From: Hydractinia symbiolongicarpus
Taxonomy: Eukaryota > Cnidaria > Hydrozoa > Anthoathecata > Hydractiniidae
Length of the DNA stretch: 64,000 bases
Direction: 5' to 3'
Assembly: GCF_029227915.1 (NCBI RefSeq)
Contig: NC_079888.1
Coordinates: 3,237,001-3,301,000, forward strand
Under the pieces are notes generated by a model. That model did no database searches. It was not told the origin of the DNA and saw only the letters and a list, made by a program, of their open reading frames with translations. Position numbers and translations under genes: made by a program. Shown piece by piece: positions 1-9,599 of the stretch (position 1 is the first letter of the stretch; each line of letters begins with the position of its first letter).

Positions 1-1
1 C

Positions 2-133
2 AGCGACTATGAGTTCACCCTGATCACACAGGAATATAACAAGTACATGCTGCTAAAGGAGCAGATACGTCAACGTGTTAAACAGATCGTTAACGCTATC
101 AACGAAGAGGAGGGTGCCCAGTTAGTTGCCTAG
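2..133 (+). CDS. C-terminus of a coiled-coil protein, module A (partial)
   Basis: Open from the window edge to a TAG at 131-133, about 43 codons. The visible part is a charged helix ending in a basic/acidic tail, with motifs ITQEYNKYM and LLKEQIRQRVKQIV. The same pattern recurs, with substitutions, in the minus-strand gene at 21042-22218 (MVLKEQI ... VKNINAQERAQLL), so the two are paralogues. In that copy the N-terminal part is a Gly/Ala-rich hydrophobic domain, so the full protein is probably a membrane-associated helix protein. It faces family X (275-904, minus) tail to tail, the same convergent layout as in module B. Function unknown. The 5' part lies outside the window. Confidence 0.6.
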   Translation, partial: SDYEFTLITQEYNKYMLLKEQIRQRVKQIVNAINEEEGAQLVA

Positions 134-232
134 GGCGGGGAAGAAGGGAGGCAAGACGTTTTAAAAAAACTTTAATCTGTGCAGTATGTAAGCGCTACCT
201 AGAGTCCCCACCTGAGTATAAGCCTTAATTTT

Positions 233-269
233 ATATATTTTATAGGTCTTGTAGGCCTATAAAATATAT
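233..269. terminator. Perfect 14-bp hairpin between convergent genes
   Basis: Arms 233-246 and 256-269 are perfect inverted repeats (core TTTTATAGG / CCTATAAAA) around a 9-nt loop. The hairpin begins 5 nt after the stop codon of the minus-strand family X gene and lies about 100 bp after the plus-strand stop at 133. A closely similar hairpin follows a stop codon in module B (20964-20990). I infer a 3'-end or polyadenylation signal of the kind known in mimivirus and virophage transcripts. Confidence 0.55.
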
Positions 270-274
270 GGTTT

Positions 275-904
275 TTAATCCTCACTTAGCAAACATTCTT
301 TTTTGAAATCCTTATATCGACATTCCACAACATCTACCTGAGGGTAGTAGTTCTTACCTTGGACATATACCAATGAAATAGCCAGAATGGCACTGGATTG
401 ACAGGGTTCATTGTAGGGTACGGGCATACCGTGGAATTTGGTTGTGATTGCATCCTTCTGGTATTTCAGTTTAGCGTTCACATAACGGCCCTTTTTCACA
501 GGCTCTGCCGTCAATTGCTTAGATATCAACTCCTCAACCTTGGACCAGATTTGACGATACTTTTCAACGCAGTCCGAGTACTCTTCAAAATCAAGACTCA
601 TTGCTGGTACTGCATTTGCGTTGTACCGAGTCACTCCATGTGCGGACCAGATTTTTGGCGTCTTTACCCTAAAGGCTACTACAAGGTCTCGTGTATGGTA
701 GCCTATAATATACTCTTGATCCTTACCTCCATTAGCAGGAATGGGATCTGACACCGTCAGATAGTCCACGTTGACATTGTTAATGTCTTTAAAGGTAGCA
801 GCAAATGAGTAGAATAATTTAGGGTTGTCAAGCTCATTCTCAAATTGTAGCATCTTATTTATCGTATTTCGAACAACTTCAGATATTTGCTTGTCACCGT
901 ACAT
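275..904 (-). CDS. Family X protein, module A (unrecognised)
   Basis: An intact ORF of about 209 codons. I start it at the ATG at 902-904 because the longer reading needs a TTG. Family not recognised with confidence. It is soluble-looking with no membrane segment: an N-terminal helix, a block with SDPIPANGGKDQEY, a middle block NAVPAMSLDFEEY, a basic stretch GRYVNAKLKY, and a C-terminal part SLVYVQGKNYYPQVDVVECRY ending in acidic LLSED. The same blocks appear in the same order in the broken gene at 20108-20633 (SESIPANKGKDEW, FTMSFDLVDF, DRYINPNLKE), so this is a two-member family here. The beta-rich C-terminus would suit a nucleic-acid-binding protein, but that is a guess. This is the only module A gene without a visible break. 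Confidence 0.7.
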   Translation of the reverse strand: MYGDKQISEVVRNTINKMLQFENELDNPKLFYSFAATFKDINNVNVDYLTVSDPIPANGGKDQEYIIGYHTRDLVVAFRVKTPKIWSAHGVTRYNANAVPAMSLDFEEYSDCVEKYRQIWSKVEELISKQLTAEPVKKGRYVNAKLKYQKDAITTKFHGMPVPYNEPCQSSAILAISLVYVQGKNYYPQVDVVECRYKDFKKECLLSED

Positions 905-1038
905 ACGCAACCACCCCCATTATATGTGATATATTCATGGTAGCAGTACCAGCACAACATTTTACCATTTTCTTCAAATCTCCGAACACAGGCGCATCTG
1001 TGGTGCGCATCCAACATACGTTCACAATTCTTACATTG
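859..1038 (-). CDS. Small Cys-rich ORF upstream of family X, module A
   Basis: Open frame after a stop at 1039-1041; an internal ATG lies at 1015-1017. It carries CKNCERMLDAH, then HRCAC and CWYCYHEY, a set of Cys pairs that suits a small zinc-binding protein. It overlaps the start of family X in another frame. The counterpart at 19898-20083 has CDDCECVLDAH at the same place relative to the other family X gene, which is the main reason to believe it is coding. No ATG precedes the first CxxC, so it may be a broken copy. Confidence 0.45.
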   Translation of the reverse strand, partial: QCKNCERMLDAHHRCACVRRFEENGKMLCWYCYHEYITYNGGGCVCTVTSKYLKLFEIR

Positions 1039-1231
1039 TTACATTTATTCTATAGTCTTCAAGACGATCATCTAGGCCTTGAATCTTCTGTTCATTCTCC
1101 TTTTCCTTCTTTGATTCGTGTACCAATGCCAGGGCCATGAGGGGAAGGGAGATATCAATGCCAGCCATAAAGGTGATGAATGCTGCAGTTCCGAAGATAT
1201 CGAATTTTTATTGCTGACAGTCGACGCACAT
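1031..1231 (-). pseudogene. Small membrane protein with coiled tail, module A
   Basis: From the ATG at 1229-1231 the frame runs 66 codons to a TAA at 1031-1033, with one internal TAA at codon 8 (1208-1210). After that stop comes a hydrophobic stretch (FGTAAFITFMAGIDISLPL, MALALV) and then a charged helix (HESKKEKENEQKIQGLDDRL). The start codon is preceded directly by TATAATAA, like other starts in modules A and B. Its layout recalls the Gly/Ala-rich membrane part plus helix of the 21042-22218 gene, but I cannot show homology. Possibly a readthrough case; decay is more likely. Confidence 0.45.
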
Positions 1232-1306
1232 TTATTATAGTAGTATCTAACAACATGGTTAAAAGATAACCTTGACTTCAAGCCAATGCCAGGAATTTCT
1301 TTTGCG

Positions 1307-1620
1307 TCAAGTCAAATCTTCTGAGGGGTCTCCAGTCCGAGCAGGCCTTCCCTTGTAGCGCCCTTTCAACAGCCACAACGACATTTCGTACGCACTATCA
1401 TACACCTTTCGCTCTTCCACGTAAGCCAAGCGGCACGCATCTCCACAAAAATAGCCCTCGTACACGTACTCACCACCATCGCCCATATGAGCGACCATGT
1501 TTTCCATCACATGAAAAAAGCCAGATTTCGTCGTATGTTTTGTACTCACCTGTGGAGGGTTGTATCTCGTGCGGCACCTGACGTTGTCTCACAGTTCTAC
1601 AGAGCACCAGTAACAGATTA
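1307..1620 (-). pseudogene. Zinc-finger remnant resembling a VLTF2-type factor, module A
   Basis: The stretch 1307-1549 is open (80 codons) and has YFCGDACRLAYVEE followed by a helix and a basic RPARTGDP segment. Upstream in the same frame, past a stop, lies CYWC (1604-1615). A CxxC followed after a few tens of residues by FCxxxC and an AY/KAY helix is the layout I know from poxvirus late transcription factor 2-like proteins of nucleocytoplasmic DNA viruses; FCS or MYM zinc fingers are alternatives. At least one stop separates the two halves, and a second frame between them also looks coding, so it is broken. A CAGGTGAGT at the 1549 start also matches a splice donor, so an exon boundary is possible. 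Confidence 0.4.
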
Positions 1621-1944
1621 CTATTTTATATACATTGCAACAAAGTCCGAAGATTGCTGAACCTCACTGCTCATGCGTTGATTTGCGTTGATTATTAGTA
1701 CACTATAAGGGAACTCGCGCCTGTAGTATGCGCTAGAATATTATTCATTTTGGTATGATTTAATAACGTCATCACTCACTAGGGACTTTACCCTATCCAG
1801 CACCGCATGATAGGGACTTACCCCTTGAATTCTACAGCTTAGCATTGGATAACCATGGCTATGCACCGCATGGTACTGGATTTGTTGTGACGACACTACG
1901 TGTGCGTGCGCGATTGTGCTAGAACATACATTTCCCCATCTCTA
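1621..1944. other. Intergenic, no feature seen
   Basis: I see no ORF, RNA gene or transposon end here. There are two short copies of AGGGACTTACCC-like and CACCGCATG words near 1780-1870, of unknown meaning. Confidence 0.5.
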
Positions 1945-2590
1945 TAGTACAATAAAATAATTACAAATATATTTAAGACCTTCAAACAATGTATGTTGCA
2001 TACCGCACAGACAATTTACCCGATCCATTTTGCAACCGTCGGCAAAGGCACTATATGCTAAAGGCGAAGTTGTAGATAGGGGCAGTGGTTCTTTCTTACG
2101 TGATTCGATGATCCGCTGCTGAATGATCCGACGGCAGCTTACAGTAATTTTACTTACATTAATGATGTAATTATCAACTTTTATAAACAAACGTAAATAT
2201 CGTATCTCGTGTTTCTTGTCGCATAATACTCAGTTTGATCACGTAAATTTGATTATACGGTAGTTCATCCAGTGAAGATTCTCATTAAACTTTATTATTT
2301 TTGTCACAAGCCGTATGTCATAAGCGAATTAGCTCATACGGCAGAGCGCTCGATTTGCATGCGGAGGTACTTGGAATGATGCCTGGATTCTCCACCATTC
2401 TGTATCATTGCGTATAGTGGCATATCATGTGCATATGGTCAATCCAAATGTTTCCAATAGTATAGTGAAATAACTACGAATATATTTAAGACATTCAACC
2501 AATGTATGTTGCATACCGCGCAGACAATTCACCCGACCCATTTTCCAAACTTCGGCAAAGGCACTATATGATAAAGGCAATGTTATAGAT
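1945..2590 (+). repeat. Stray monomer of the tRNA-Ala satellite
   Basis: This matches the ~511-bp monomers of the array at 25-48 kb along its length (shared words such as AAATATATTTAAG, TGTATGTTGCATACCGC, GATTCGATGATCCGCTGCTG, GTAGTTC(G/A)TCCAG). It carries one degenerate tRNA-Ala-like gene at 2323-2394 with a TGC-like anticodon and a decayed D arm. It starts a second monomer that is cut at about 2586 by the LINE that follows. It shows that the satellite is also dispersed outside the main array. Confidence 0.8.
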
Positions 2591-3207
2591 ACCCACCAAA
2601 TGGCGGATTTTGCAGAAATTCTGACTCTGTTGAATAAACTGCGATTGGAAAGAAAAGGCCAGAACTTAATAAATATCGCATAACTGGCAAAAAAGACATA
2701 CAACTGGACAGAAGAAAAAACTGTAGAAGAACTGGAGAACGCAGAGAAAGAAAATGTGATAAAGAAATGGACGGTAAATAATCGTACTTCCTATCGGTCG
2801 ACTAAAGAGGTAGTCCGTATTGTCGATAACACAGACAGCTGTGCCACTCAAACAGAACAGGATAACATGGATTATGGTGATTTTCAGTCTGATTTTATCG
2901 ATTTTAAGAAACATGTTTTTCAAGATTTGAGTTTTTTAAAATCCTCCTGTAAATATTCATCTCCAACTCCTGAAATTAATCATGATTCTTTCGTGGTGCA
3001 ATGTTTAAAAAAACCACATAAGCTCTCCAGAGAGGCAATTAGCGGATAAACAAAAAACTATTGACAGTTTATTAGGTGCAAAAAATATTTTACCGCATAT
3101 CGAAATTGGTAATAAAAGTTTAAACGATGATCTTAAAAATTCTACAAATAAAACATCTATAGAGAAGTCGAAATCTCCTGTTAAAAAAAAATTAAATATA
3201 ATGGTGC
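2586..3207 (+). mobile_element. 5' part of a CR1-like LINE (ORF1 start)
   Basis: From an ATG near 2599 the frames read as the N-terminus of a LINE ORF1: a Leu-rich helix (LTLLNKLRLERKGQNLINIA), then a second helix with WTEEKTVEELENAEKEN, an SCATQTEQ segment and a coiled-coil-like stretch. There is a stop at about 2650 and a frameshift near 3030, then KTIDSLLGAKN and a Lys/Ser tail that breaks off at about 3207, where the YR retrotransposon begins. The element resumes near 8541 with the SGNH domain. The family (CR1/Jockey-like LINE with an esterase in ORF1) is inferred from the downstream part. Confidence 0.65.
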
Positions 3208-3226
3208 TAAACTAAAAGTTTAGCAC
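3204..3226. repeat. Perfect 10-bp hairpin at the left edge of the YR element
   Basis: Arms GTGCTAAACT and AGTTTAGCAC around AAA. It lies at the point where the LINE reading frame ends, so it is probably a terminal or subterminal structure of the inserted element. Confidence 0.5.
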
Positions 3227-3568
3227 ATGTTAATTGTGGTTACAGAAGGAAAGGTGTGTCTCCATTTACTCCTAGTATAAGACTAACCTGGTTCACTAGT
3301 GTTTTGTCATTCTGCATTATTAATTTTACAAATGTGTTGGTGACCTATGACTAATAGTCAACACTATATTAATTTAACCAAAACATTAGACTGCCTTAAG
3401 CTTGTTACTTAAGGTCATAGATCCATACCACAAGCAGGGGGGTGTAAATATGGAGTAGAACACAGTAAGCCTCTTGCTCTTGAACAGTTCAGACGTTTTG
3501 CAGAACACATTCAGAAAGTGGCTGCTTTTTAACATTGGTGTGAAATTGCTCAATTCAAATAATACTTA

Positions 3569-5026
3569 ATGGCATCTAAAAAAACAAAAAGCAAAGGTAA
3601 AACTCTTTTAACATGCGACGAAATGATGGCTGAGCCTCATCTTAGAACTGTTGGCGAGTGGTCAGAGTTAGGCTTTGAAACTCTAACCATGATTGCGAAA
3701 TCCTTTCAAATTTCAACTGAAGGCAAAACATTGCAAGATATCGCATTCCTTGTTTCAAAAAAATTTCAGGAGGCAGAAAGCCTACCAGAATACAATATCG
3801 AAAACCTTGAACAGAATTGCGACGAATACGAGGCGAATTCTGCAGAAGGCGGTGAAGAAGACATCAGTTTCATATCACAGGGCTCCTCTTCAGAAACAAA
3901 GAGAAAATCTTTAAAAGCTAAATTTAAGAAGAAAAAGACTTTGCCACACGAACTTAAATCTTTTTTAAGGAATGAGATTCAAAACGAATTTAGAAAACAA
4001 AAAATAATGTCACAGCAGGAAGCTCCGACTTACCGTCCACAGTCACGTCAGCCATCTTTTCGTGTTTCCCCCCAGCGATCTCCGACAGCCGGTTTTGTGG
4101 AACACGCCAATCTTAAAGATGGCGTGTCAGTCGCAGATCGTTCAGTTGCTGGCCTCACTACTAATGCTTCAACTTTAGCTACTTCGGGTTTGTCTGCGGA
4201 AGTGGTAGGGTAAACTTTATCAATTTCTCTCCATCCAGTTCCTAAGCGAATTTTGGATAAGATTAAGGGCGGTGAGTATGTAAATTTCGACTATTTATTG
4301 CCTCCATCGCTCAATGCCTTAACAACGTCCTTGTTGTCCTTGCCCATGGACGATGGAGGTGAGTACGAGATGAGGATGCGCACCGTGGATGGCACACCCA
4401 CATTAGCTATGTGTAGAAAAAACATAACTAAGTCTCGTATTAAGGATTATGCTTCGTGGAGTTTGGCTTGGAGCTAATATCTTAGTTGTATGCTCCAGTA
4501 CTCACCACACTTAGCTCAGCAGTTAGTCAGATATCAGACGTACATTGCCCAATTTGCCAACCAGTATAATTTTTCATATGTATATGCCTTTGACCAACTA
4601 CACAGAACACATCTGGCAAATGATACCAGCAAGAGGTGGGATGTTATTGATGACCTGCTATACAACCAGCACCTTAGAGGCGCTCCTGTGTTGCCAAAAA
4701 GGAATGCTGTTGCTTGGGGGTCATCGTCATCTACATCCTCCAGCAGGTCGAGCTATGCATGTTTTATCTGCAATGAAGTAGGGCACTTCGCTAACCAATG
4801 CCCCACTCGAAATGGCCGGTTTACGAAGGCTGATGAGCAGCAGTTTCGGAATGTCCCCCACCAGTTTCGCAGTAATTCCCAGCAACCACGGTGCATTAAA
4901 TTTAATAGAGGACTCAGTTGCACATATACCCTATGCACCTACTCTCACAGGTGTTTTTCCTGTGGATCTTCAGGACACCCAGCACTCCATTGCCCACTCA
5001 GGTCCTCTAGGCCAAATACCAAATGA
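3569..5026 (+). pseudogene. gag: Gag of the YR retrotransposon
   Basis: One frame carries the whole protein, broken by two TAA stops (4211-4213 and 4475-4477). N-terminal part: a Lys-rich start (KKTKSKGKT), helices, an acidic stretch and a basic KFKKKKTLPHELKSFLR segment. Middle part: the capsid-like PKRILDKIKGGEYVNFDYLL and later helices ending with SKRWDVIDDLLY. C-terminal part: a Ser linker, a CCHC knuckle (CFICNEVGHFANQC), a Cys/His stretch (CIKFNRGLSC ... CTYSHRC) and a second CCHC knuckle (CFSCGSSGHPALHC). These nucleic-acid-binding knuckles are typical of retrotransposon Gag. The 3' end overlaps the RT frame by about 200 bp. Confidence 0.75.
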
Positions 5027-6615
5027 ATTCTTTCCTGTAAAATCGCTTGTCACAACCCCGGTTAAGGTTGATGTATTAGAGAGTCTCTTGACTGGTCATT
5101 CAAACAAAACATTAGTGCGGTTTATTGTATCAGGTTTTAGATATGGATTCAAACTTGGTTTTCAGGACAATGAGTTGAAGTCATGCATAAATAACAACAA
5201 ATCTTCCATAGAGTATGAAACCAAAGTTGATGAGGCGATTTTGAAAGACCTGAATAGGGGACATACGGTGGGCCCATTTGCTTCACCACCATTTAAATTA
5301 CATTGTTCTCCCCTGGGTGCTGCACCAAAAAAGGATGGGACGGTGCGAGTGGTATTAGACCTTTCTTCACCACATGGACATTCAGTTAACGATGGAATTA
5401 CCAAAGAGGACTATTCGGTCTCCTACTCATCATTCGACGATGCGGTTGAAATGGTTAAAAGGTTGGGTAGAAATTGTTACGTGGCTAAGTTGGACATAAA
5501 GCACGCTTTTAGACTGTGCCCTGTGCATCCTAGTGATTGGCACCTATTAGGTTATAAGTGGAAGGGAAGATACTTTTTTGACGTAGTTCTTCCTTTTGGT
5601 GGGCGTTCCTCTCCTTTCATCTTTAACAACTTTGCTAATATTCTAGAGTGGATATTATTGTGGATTTATTTTGTCAAAAATCTCTTACATTATTTAGATG
5701 ATTTCATCACAGCTGCACTGTCTAAAAATATATGTCAGGCTATAGTAAAGTTGATTAAGGACGTTTTTGACTTGCTTGGTGTTCCGTTGGCTCCAGATAA
5801 GATGGTAGGACCCTGCAAAGTAATTACATACCTGGGGCATTGAAATAGACACAGTAAATTTTGTTGTTCGTCTCCCACAAGATAAGTTCACTGAATTACT
5901 ATCTTCACTTCATAATTGGTTAGGGATGAAGAAATGCACAAAGAGAGAACTGTTATCTCTCATAGGGTCTTTGTCTTTTGCGTGTAAGGTTGTGAAATGT
6001 GGTCGAATGTTCTTACGACGTCTTATTGATCTCTCCACTACAGTTCGTTCCTTGCACCATCATATTTCTCTTACAACAGAGTCTCGCAAGGATATTCAAT
6101 GGTGGTGTGAGTTTCTCCCCACTTGGAATGGCATCGCTATTATCCACACTGAAACATTAGACTCCTCTTCCATAAATCTTTTTACTGATGCTTCTGGAGT
6201 AGGCATAGGAGGATTTTTTTCTGGTGCATGGTTATCAATTGCCTTAAACCTTATTCATGAGTATAGTATCACCTTCATTGAGTTATTGGCCATAGTTGTA
6301 GCAGTTTTTTCTTGGGGCGAGGCAAGGAAAAACAAGCAATTAGTGTTATACACAGATAATTTGGCTATTGTTCATGTGTGGTCCTCTGGGTCGTGTCGTT
6401 GTCCAAACATCATGCATCTTGTACCTTTTTTATTTTTCTACATAGCAGAACACAATATAAACCTCCTGGTACACCACATTAAAGGCCAGCACAATACTTA
6501 TGCAGATCTTTTGTCTCGATTGCAGGTACAACACTTCAAACGTCTATGCCCAGAAGCCGAAGCAGATCCAACACCAGTTCCTTCATCGATACTACAACTC
6601 TTCAAAGAGATTTAA
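4812..6615 (+). pseudogene. pol: Reverse transcriptase-RNase H polyprotein of the YR element
   Basis: RT part (4812-5843): the KKDGTVRVVLDLSSP block, the AKLDIKHAFRLCPVHP motif A, the LPFGG motif B region and the catalytic YLDD box at about residues 294-297. A one-base shift near 5838 (after the YLG motif) moves the frame; the RNase H part continues to 6615 with FTDASGVGIGG (first catalytic Asp), FIELLAIVVAV (Glu) and LYTDNLAIVHVW (Asp), the usual RNase HI set. The first ~70 codons overlap gag in another frame, so the true start may be later or arise by frameshifting. Not functional as it stands. Confidence 0.8.
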
Positions 6616-7561
6616 GTCATTATTTAAACTCGTCCATTTCAACAAACACCAGGGCAACATATCGGTCAGGATATCTCTCCTTTGTGAAGCTACATCTGTA
6701 CCTACCTTTCCTCTGACAGAATCAACACTTCAACTGTTTGTGACATATTTGGCAAGACGCGTCAAATTTGCCACTATTAAAGTCTATCTTTGTGGGGTTC
6801 AGTACGAGAGTGTAATACGTGGCTTTGACACGAAGATAGCCCACATGGGTCGCCTGTACTATGTTTTGCGTGGCATTAGAAGATGTCATCCAAATTCTGC
6901 TTCTCAGAGACTACCAATTACACCAGCTGATCTGCGCAAAATGATAATGTTTATAAAAAACTCTATGTTTTCCAACCACGACAAAGCAATGTGGACTTGT
7001 CTTATCTTAGTGGCATTTTTTGGCCTGTTAAGGGTGTCAGAGTATGTTTGCCCCACCACGTCCACTTTTGATACAGAAACTCACCTCACACCTGCTGACA
7101 TATCCTTTTCCACGTGTGGTTCAAATGCTGTAATTAACCTTAAGTGCTCTAAAACAGATCCGTTTAGGCTAGGGTGCAAGATTCGCTTAGCAAAAATTGG
7201 AGGCTCTCTTTGTCCTTACAAAGCCATTCAAAATTACCTAGCATTCAGAGGAACCAAACTAGGGCCCTGGTTCACGTTTAGTGACGGAAAGTTTGTTACC
7301 CGGAAGTTTGTTTCTTCATTTCTTACAATAAGCTTGCCTAACAATATTAACATTAACACGTATAGTTTTCGCATTGGTGGTGCTTCGGCTGCAGCTTCCT
7401 GCGGGATACCCGATTCCGCTATTAAAATTATTGGACGCTGGAGTAGTGATTGCTACAGAAGGTATATTCACCTGTCAGACAACGCTTTGAAAGAATGGTC
7501 TACTCGCATAGCAGAGTTAAATGGACTGACAAAAATCTGGGACATTAAGTCTGTGCTTTAA
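6500..7561 (+). CDS. Tyrosine recombinase of the DIRS/Ngaro-type element
   Basis: An open frame of 353 codons that overlaps the RNase H frame by ~115 bp; the first ~30 residues may not be used. It has an N-terminal SAM-like helical region, the first catalytic Arg in FFGLLRVSEYVCP, and the C-terminal block YSFRIGGASAAA ... IIGRWSSDCYRRYIH, where SFRxGG holds the second Arg (with Ser in the usual His place) and Y of SDCYRRY is the likely nucleophile. Such enzymes insert a circular cDNA without target-site duplication. No stops, so this is the best preserved frame of the element. Confidence 0.85.
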   Translation: MQIFCLDCRYNTSNVYAQKPKQIQHQFLHRYYNSSKRFKSLFKLVHFNKHQGNISVRISLLCEATSVPTFPLTESTLQLFVTYLARRVKFATIKVYLCGVQYESVIRGFDTKIAHMGRLYYVLRGIRRCHPNSASQRLPITPADLRKMIMFIKNSMFSNHDKAMWTCLILVAFFGLLRVSEYVCPTTSTFDTETHLTPADISFSTCGSNAVINLKCSKTDPFRLGCKIRLAKIGGSLCPYKAIQNYLAFRGTKLGPWFTFSDGKFVTRKFVSSFLTISLPNNININTYSFRIGGASAAASCGIPDSAIKIIGRWSSDCYRRYIHLSDNALKEWSTRIAELNGLTKIWDIKSVL

Positions 7562-7999
7562 GCTGAGTTTAACTTAACTTAACTGAGTATATATAGTATG
7601 TAGGTTATTACAATCCCCTAACATATACAATTTTGAGTTTCAAACGTCTGTAAGGATACTGTAAATGTTGCACTATTCTTTGTATATTTTCCAATATGAC
7701 AGCAGTTTATTAGTTGCAGATATTTATTTACGATTACGTGTTGTGTTAAATCATAGTATGTAGCTAATGTCGTACTTATAGAAGACTACATATTAGTCAA
7801 CTCTTGGTTTTTCAATTTGGGGAAATTTGGGGGTGCTGGGCTTCCTTCGTCAGCCGGTTTAGGTGCATATGTCTATTTTGTCGACAGTGATAGAGTTAAT
7901 TAAGTATTTTGTAAGTATAGAGCGTGTCAGTTCATGTCAGTCTGTTATAATGAGACAAACGTTTAATTGTCATTAATTGTCATGTACTGTCAAAAGTCG

Positions 8000-8370
8000 G
8001 TTGTCAAAATGTCAAAAGAAGCCAGTGGCCATATGGTGAAGGAAAAAGAAGCCCGTGGGCCAATCGTTACGATAAAAACCTCACCATAATAGACATGTAG
8101 TGTCATGAGTTCGTTGTCAAAATGTCTAAAAGAAGCCAGTGGCCATTATGTGCAGTAAAAAGAAGCCCATGTGCCAACTGTTTCGATAAACACTCACCAT
8201 AGTAAGAAATATGTGTCAAGTGTCATGAGTCCGTTGTCAAAATGTCTAAAAGAAGCCAGTGGCCATGTGGTGCAGTTAGAAGAAGCCCGTGTGCCAACTG
8301 TTACGATAAACACTCCCCATAATAGACATGTAGTGTCAAGATTCAAGAGTCCGTTGTCTAAAGCATGTAG
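8000..8370 (+). repeat. ~120-bp tandem repeats in the 3' region of the YR element
   Basis: The word GTTGTCAAAATGTC(T)AAA recurs at 8000, 8113, 8233 and (diverged) 8353, spacing 113, 120 and 120 bp. Each unit also holds AGAAGCCAGTGGCCAT and CGATAAACACTC. No coding sense. Confidence 0.75.
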
Positions 8371-8540
8371 TGCGAATTGTCTTGTCTGTTAAAATGTCAG
8401 TAATTTTTTAATTGTCTAGTCTGTTACAATGTCAGTAATTTATTTCAGTACTTAATTTTTAACGAAGCCCTAGCACCTCAACCCATACCCCAAAAATATA
8501 ACTGCAAACTATTTAAGAATACATTTTCTACCACTACTTT

Positions 8541-9086
8541 GTGTCGTTTTTACTTCTGAACCATACCAATTATTATGATCGTAAAATTACAAACGATCAA
8601 AAAAATCTAATCATTGGAGACTCGATGTTAATTGGTTTGGTTGAAAAAGGTTTTAAAGAAAATAAAGTGTCGATTAAAGCGCACTCTGGAGCTTCAACAG
8701 ATGATATCTATCATTACATAAAACCCGAAATTAACAAATCCCCTGACGTAATAATAATACACGGTGGAACAAATGATTTGTCGAAAAACATCAAAACCGT
8801 CGACCACTTTAAAATGATACATGACTATCTCAAAGTTCACTCTCCATCTACTAGGTTAGCTATTTCTGCTTTAACTACAAGAAAGGATATACCTGGTTTT
8901 GAGAACAAAGTTACAGAATCAAACAGTCGATTAAAAAAGTTTTCCGTAAATAATGACATCGATTTCATTAGTAACAACAATATTGATGATTCGTGTTTAA
9001 GTACAAAGAAATTACACCTGAGCAAGAAAGGAAATTCATACTTGGCAAATAATTTTAATAACTATCTTAACTATTTGAAAGATTAA
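8541..9086 (+). CDS. SGNH hydrolase (esterase) domain of the LINE ORF1
   Basis: 181 codons with the SGNH blocks: IIGDSML near residues 24-30 (nucleophile Ser), IIIHGGTNDLS near residue 75 (Gly and Asn), and a late LHLS with the His. This is the lipase/esterase-like domain found in ORF1 of many CR1 and related LINEs. The first ~20 codons have no homology with it and probably come from the insertion boundary or from the hinge of ORF1. The stop at 9086 is followed by the endonuclease frame after ~70 bp. It is the downstream continuation of the LINE piece at 2586-3207. Confidence 0.75.
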   Translation: MSFLLLNHTNYYDRKITNDQKNLIIGDSMLIGLVEKGFKENKVSIKAHSGASTDDIYHYIKPEINKSPDVIIIHGGTNDLSKNIKTVDHFKMIHDYLKVHSPSTRLAISALTTRKDIPGFENKVTESNSRLKKFSVNNDIDFISNNNIDDSCLSTKKLHLSKKGNSYLANNFNNYLNYLKD

Positions 9087-9157
9087 AAATTCGAGATGCA
9101 AATAATAGCGAAATCATTGACAGCACTTATGTTGATCGTGATGATATCAGTGCTTTT

Positions 9158-9595
9158 ATGAAAGGTTTGATGTTATCTCATCCAAAAAATGTTATCTTAT
9201 CTTACGTAAATGTTAATTCGATTATGAATAAACTGGATGACTTGGGCAATGTAGTTTTACAAAATGTAGATGTTCTTTGTATAGGTGAAACTAAGCCTGA
9301 CGAATCTTTGCCTGGGGGGCGGTTGATGCTAGATGGCAACAAAAAACCATACAGGCTAGGCAACATTTGTTCATATACCTCCTAAACAGGTTGTCTATCG
9401 TAGTTTCAAAAAATTCTCTGAAGACGCTTTTTCAAATGATCTTAAGGCAAGTCTTGTGACATCCCAAAGTGGAAATTTTACCTCTTTTAATGAAATGCTT
9501 TCAAATACTCTTAGCAGACATGCCCCCTACAAAAAGAGAATCATACGGGGAAATAATAAACCACATATTAGTAAAAAGCCATAATGAAGTGTTCT
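9158..9595 (+). pseudogene. LINE apurinic-type endonuclease, internally deleted
   Basis: Starts with the APE-type N-terminus (NVILSYVNVNSIMNKLDD ... VDVLCIGETKPDE, including the catalytic Glu in ETK). After PYRLG the frame jumps: a second frame gives VVYRSFKKFSEDAFSNDL and HAPYKKR, which belong to the region after the endonuclease in this LINE type. Most of the catalytic domain is therefore missing. Dead. Confidence 0.7.
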
Positions 9596-9599
9596 CGAC

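Larger units (their letters stand above)
3204..8540 (+). mobile_element. DIRS/Ngaro-type tyrosine-recombinase retrotransposon
   Basis: Order gag - RT/RNase H - tyrosine recombinase, with no aspartic protease and no DDE integrase, is diagnostic of the DIRS order. There is no methyltransferase domain. The left edge has a perfect 10-bp hairpin (3204-3213 / 3217-3226). The right edge is not certain; noncoding DNA with ~120-bp tandem repeats runs to about 8400. It sits inside a LINE, whose ORF1 stops before it and resumes after it. Several in-frame stops and one frameshift show that this copy is dead, although the recombinase frame is intact. Confidence 0.8.

Noticed and set aside
398-751. Plus-strand open frame of 117 codons
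   Set aside because: Antisense shadow of family X, which has a paralogue supporting the minus-strand reading.
3204-8540. Gypsy-type LTR retrotransposon
   Set aside because: No LTR pair, protease or DDE integrase; a tyrosine recombinase follows RNase H.
8541-9086. SGNH frame as a host esterase gene
   Set aside because: It is followed directly by the endonuclease and RT of a LINE, where such a domain is expected.
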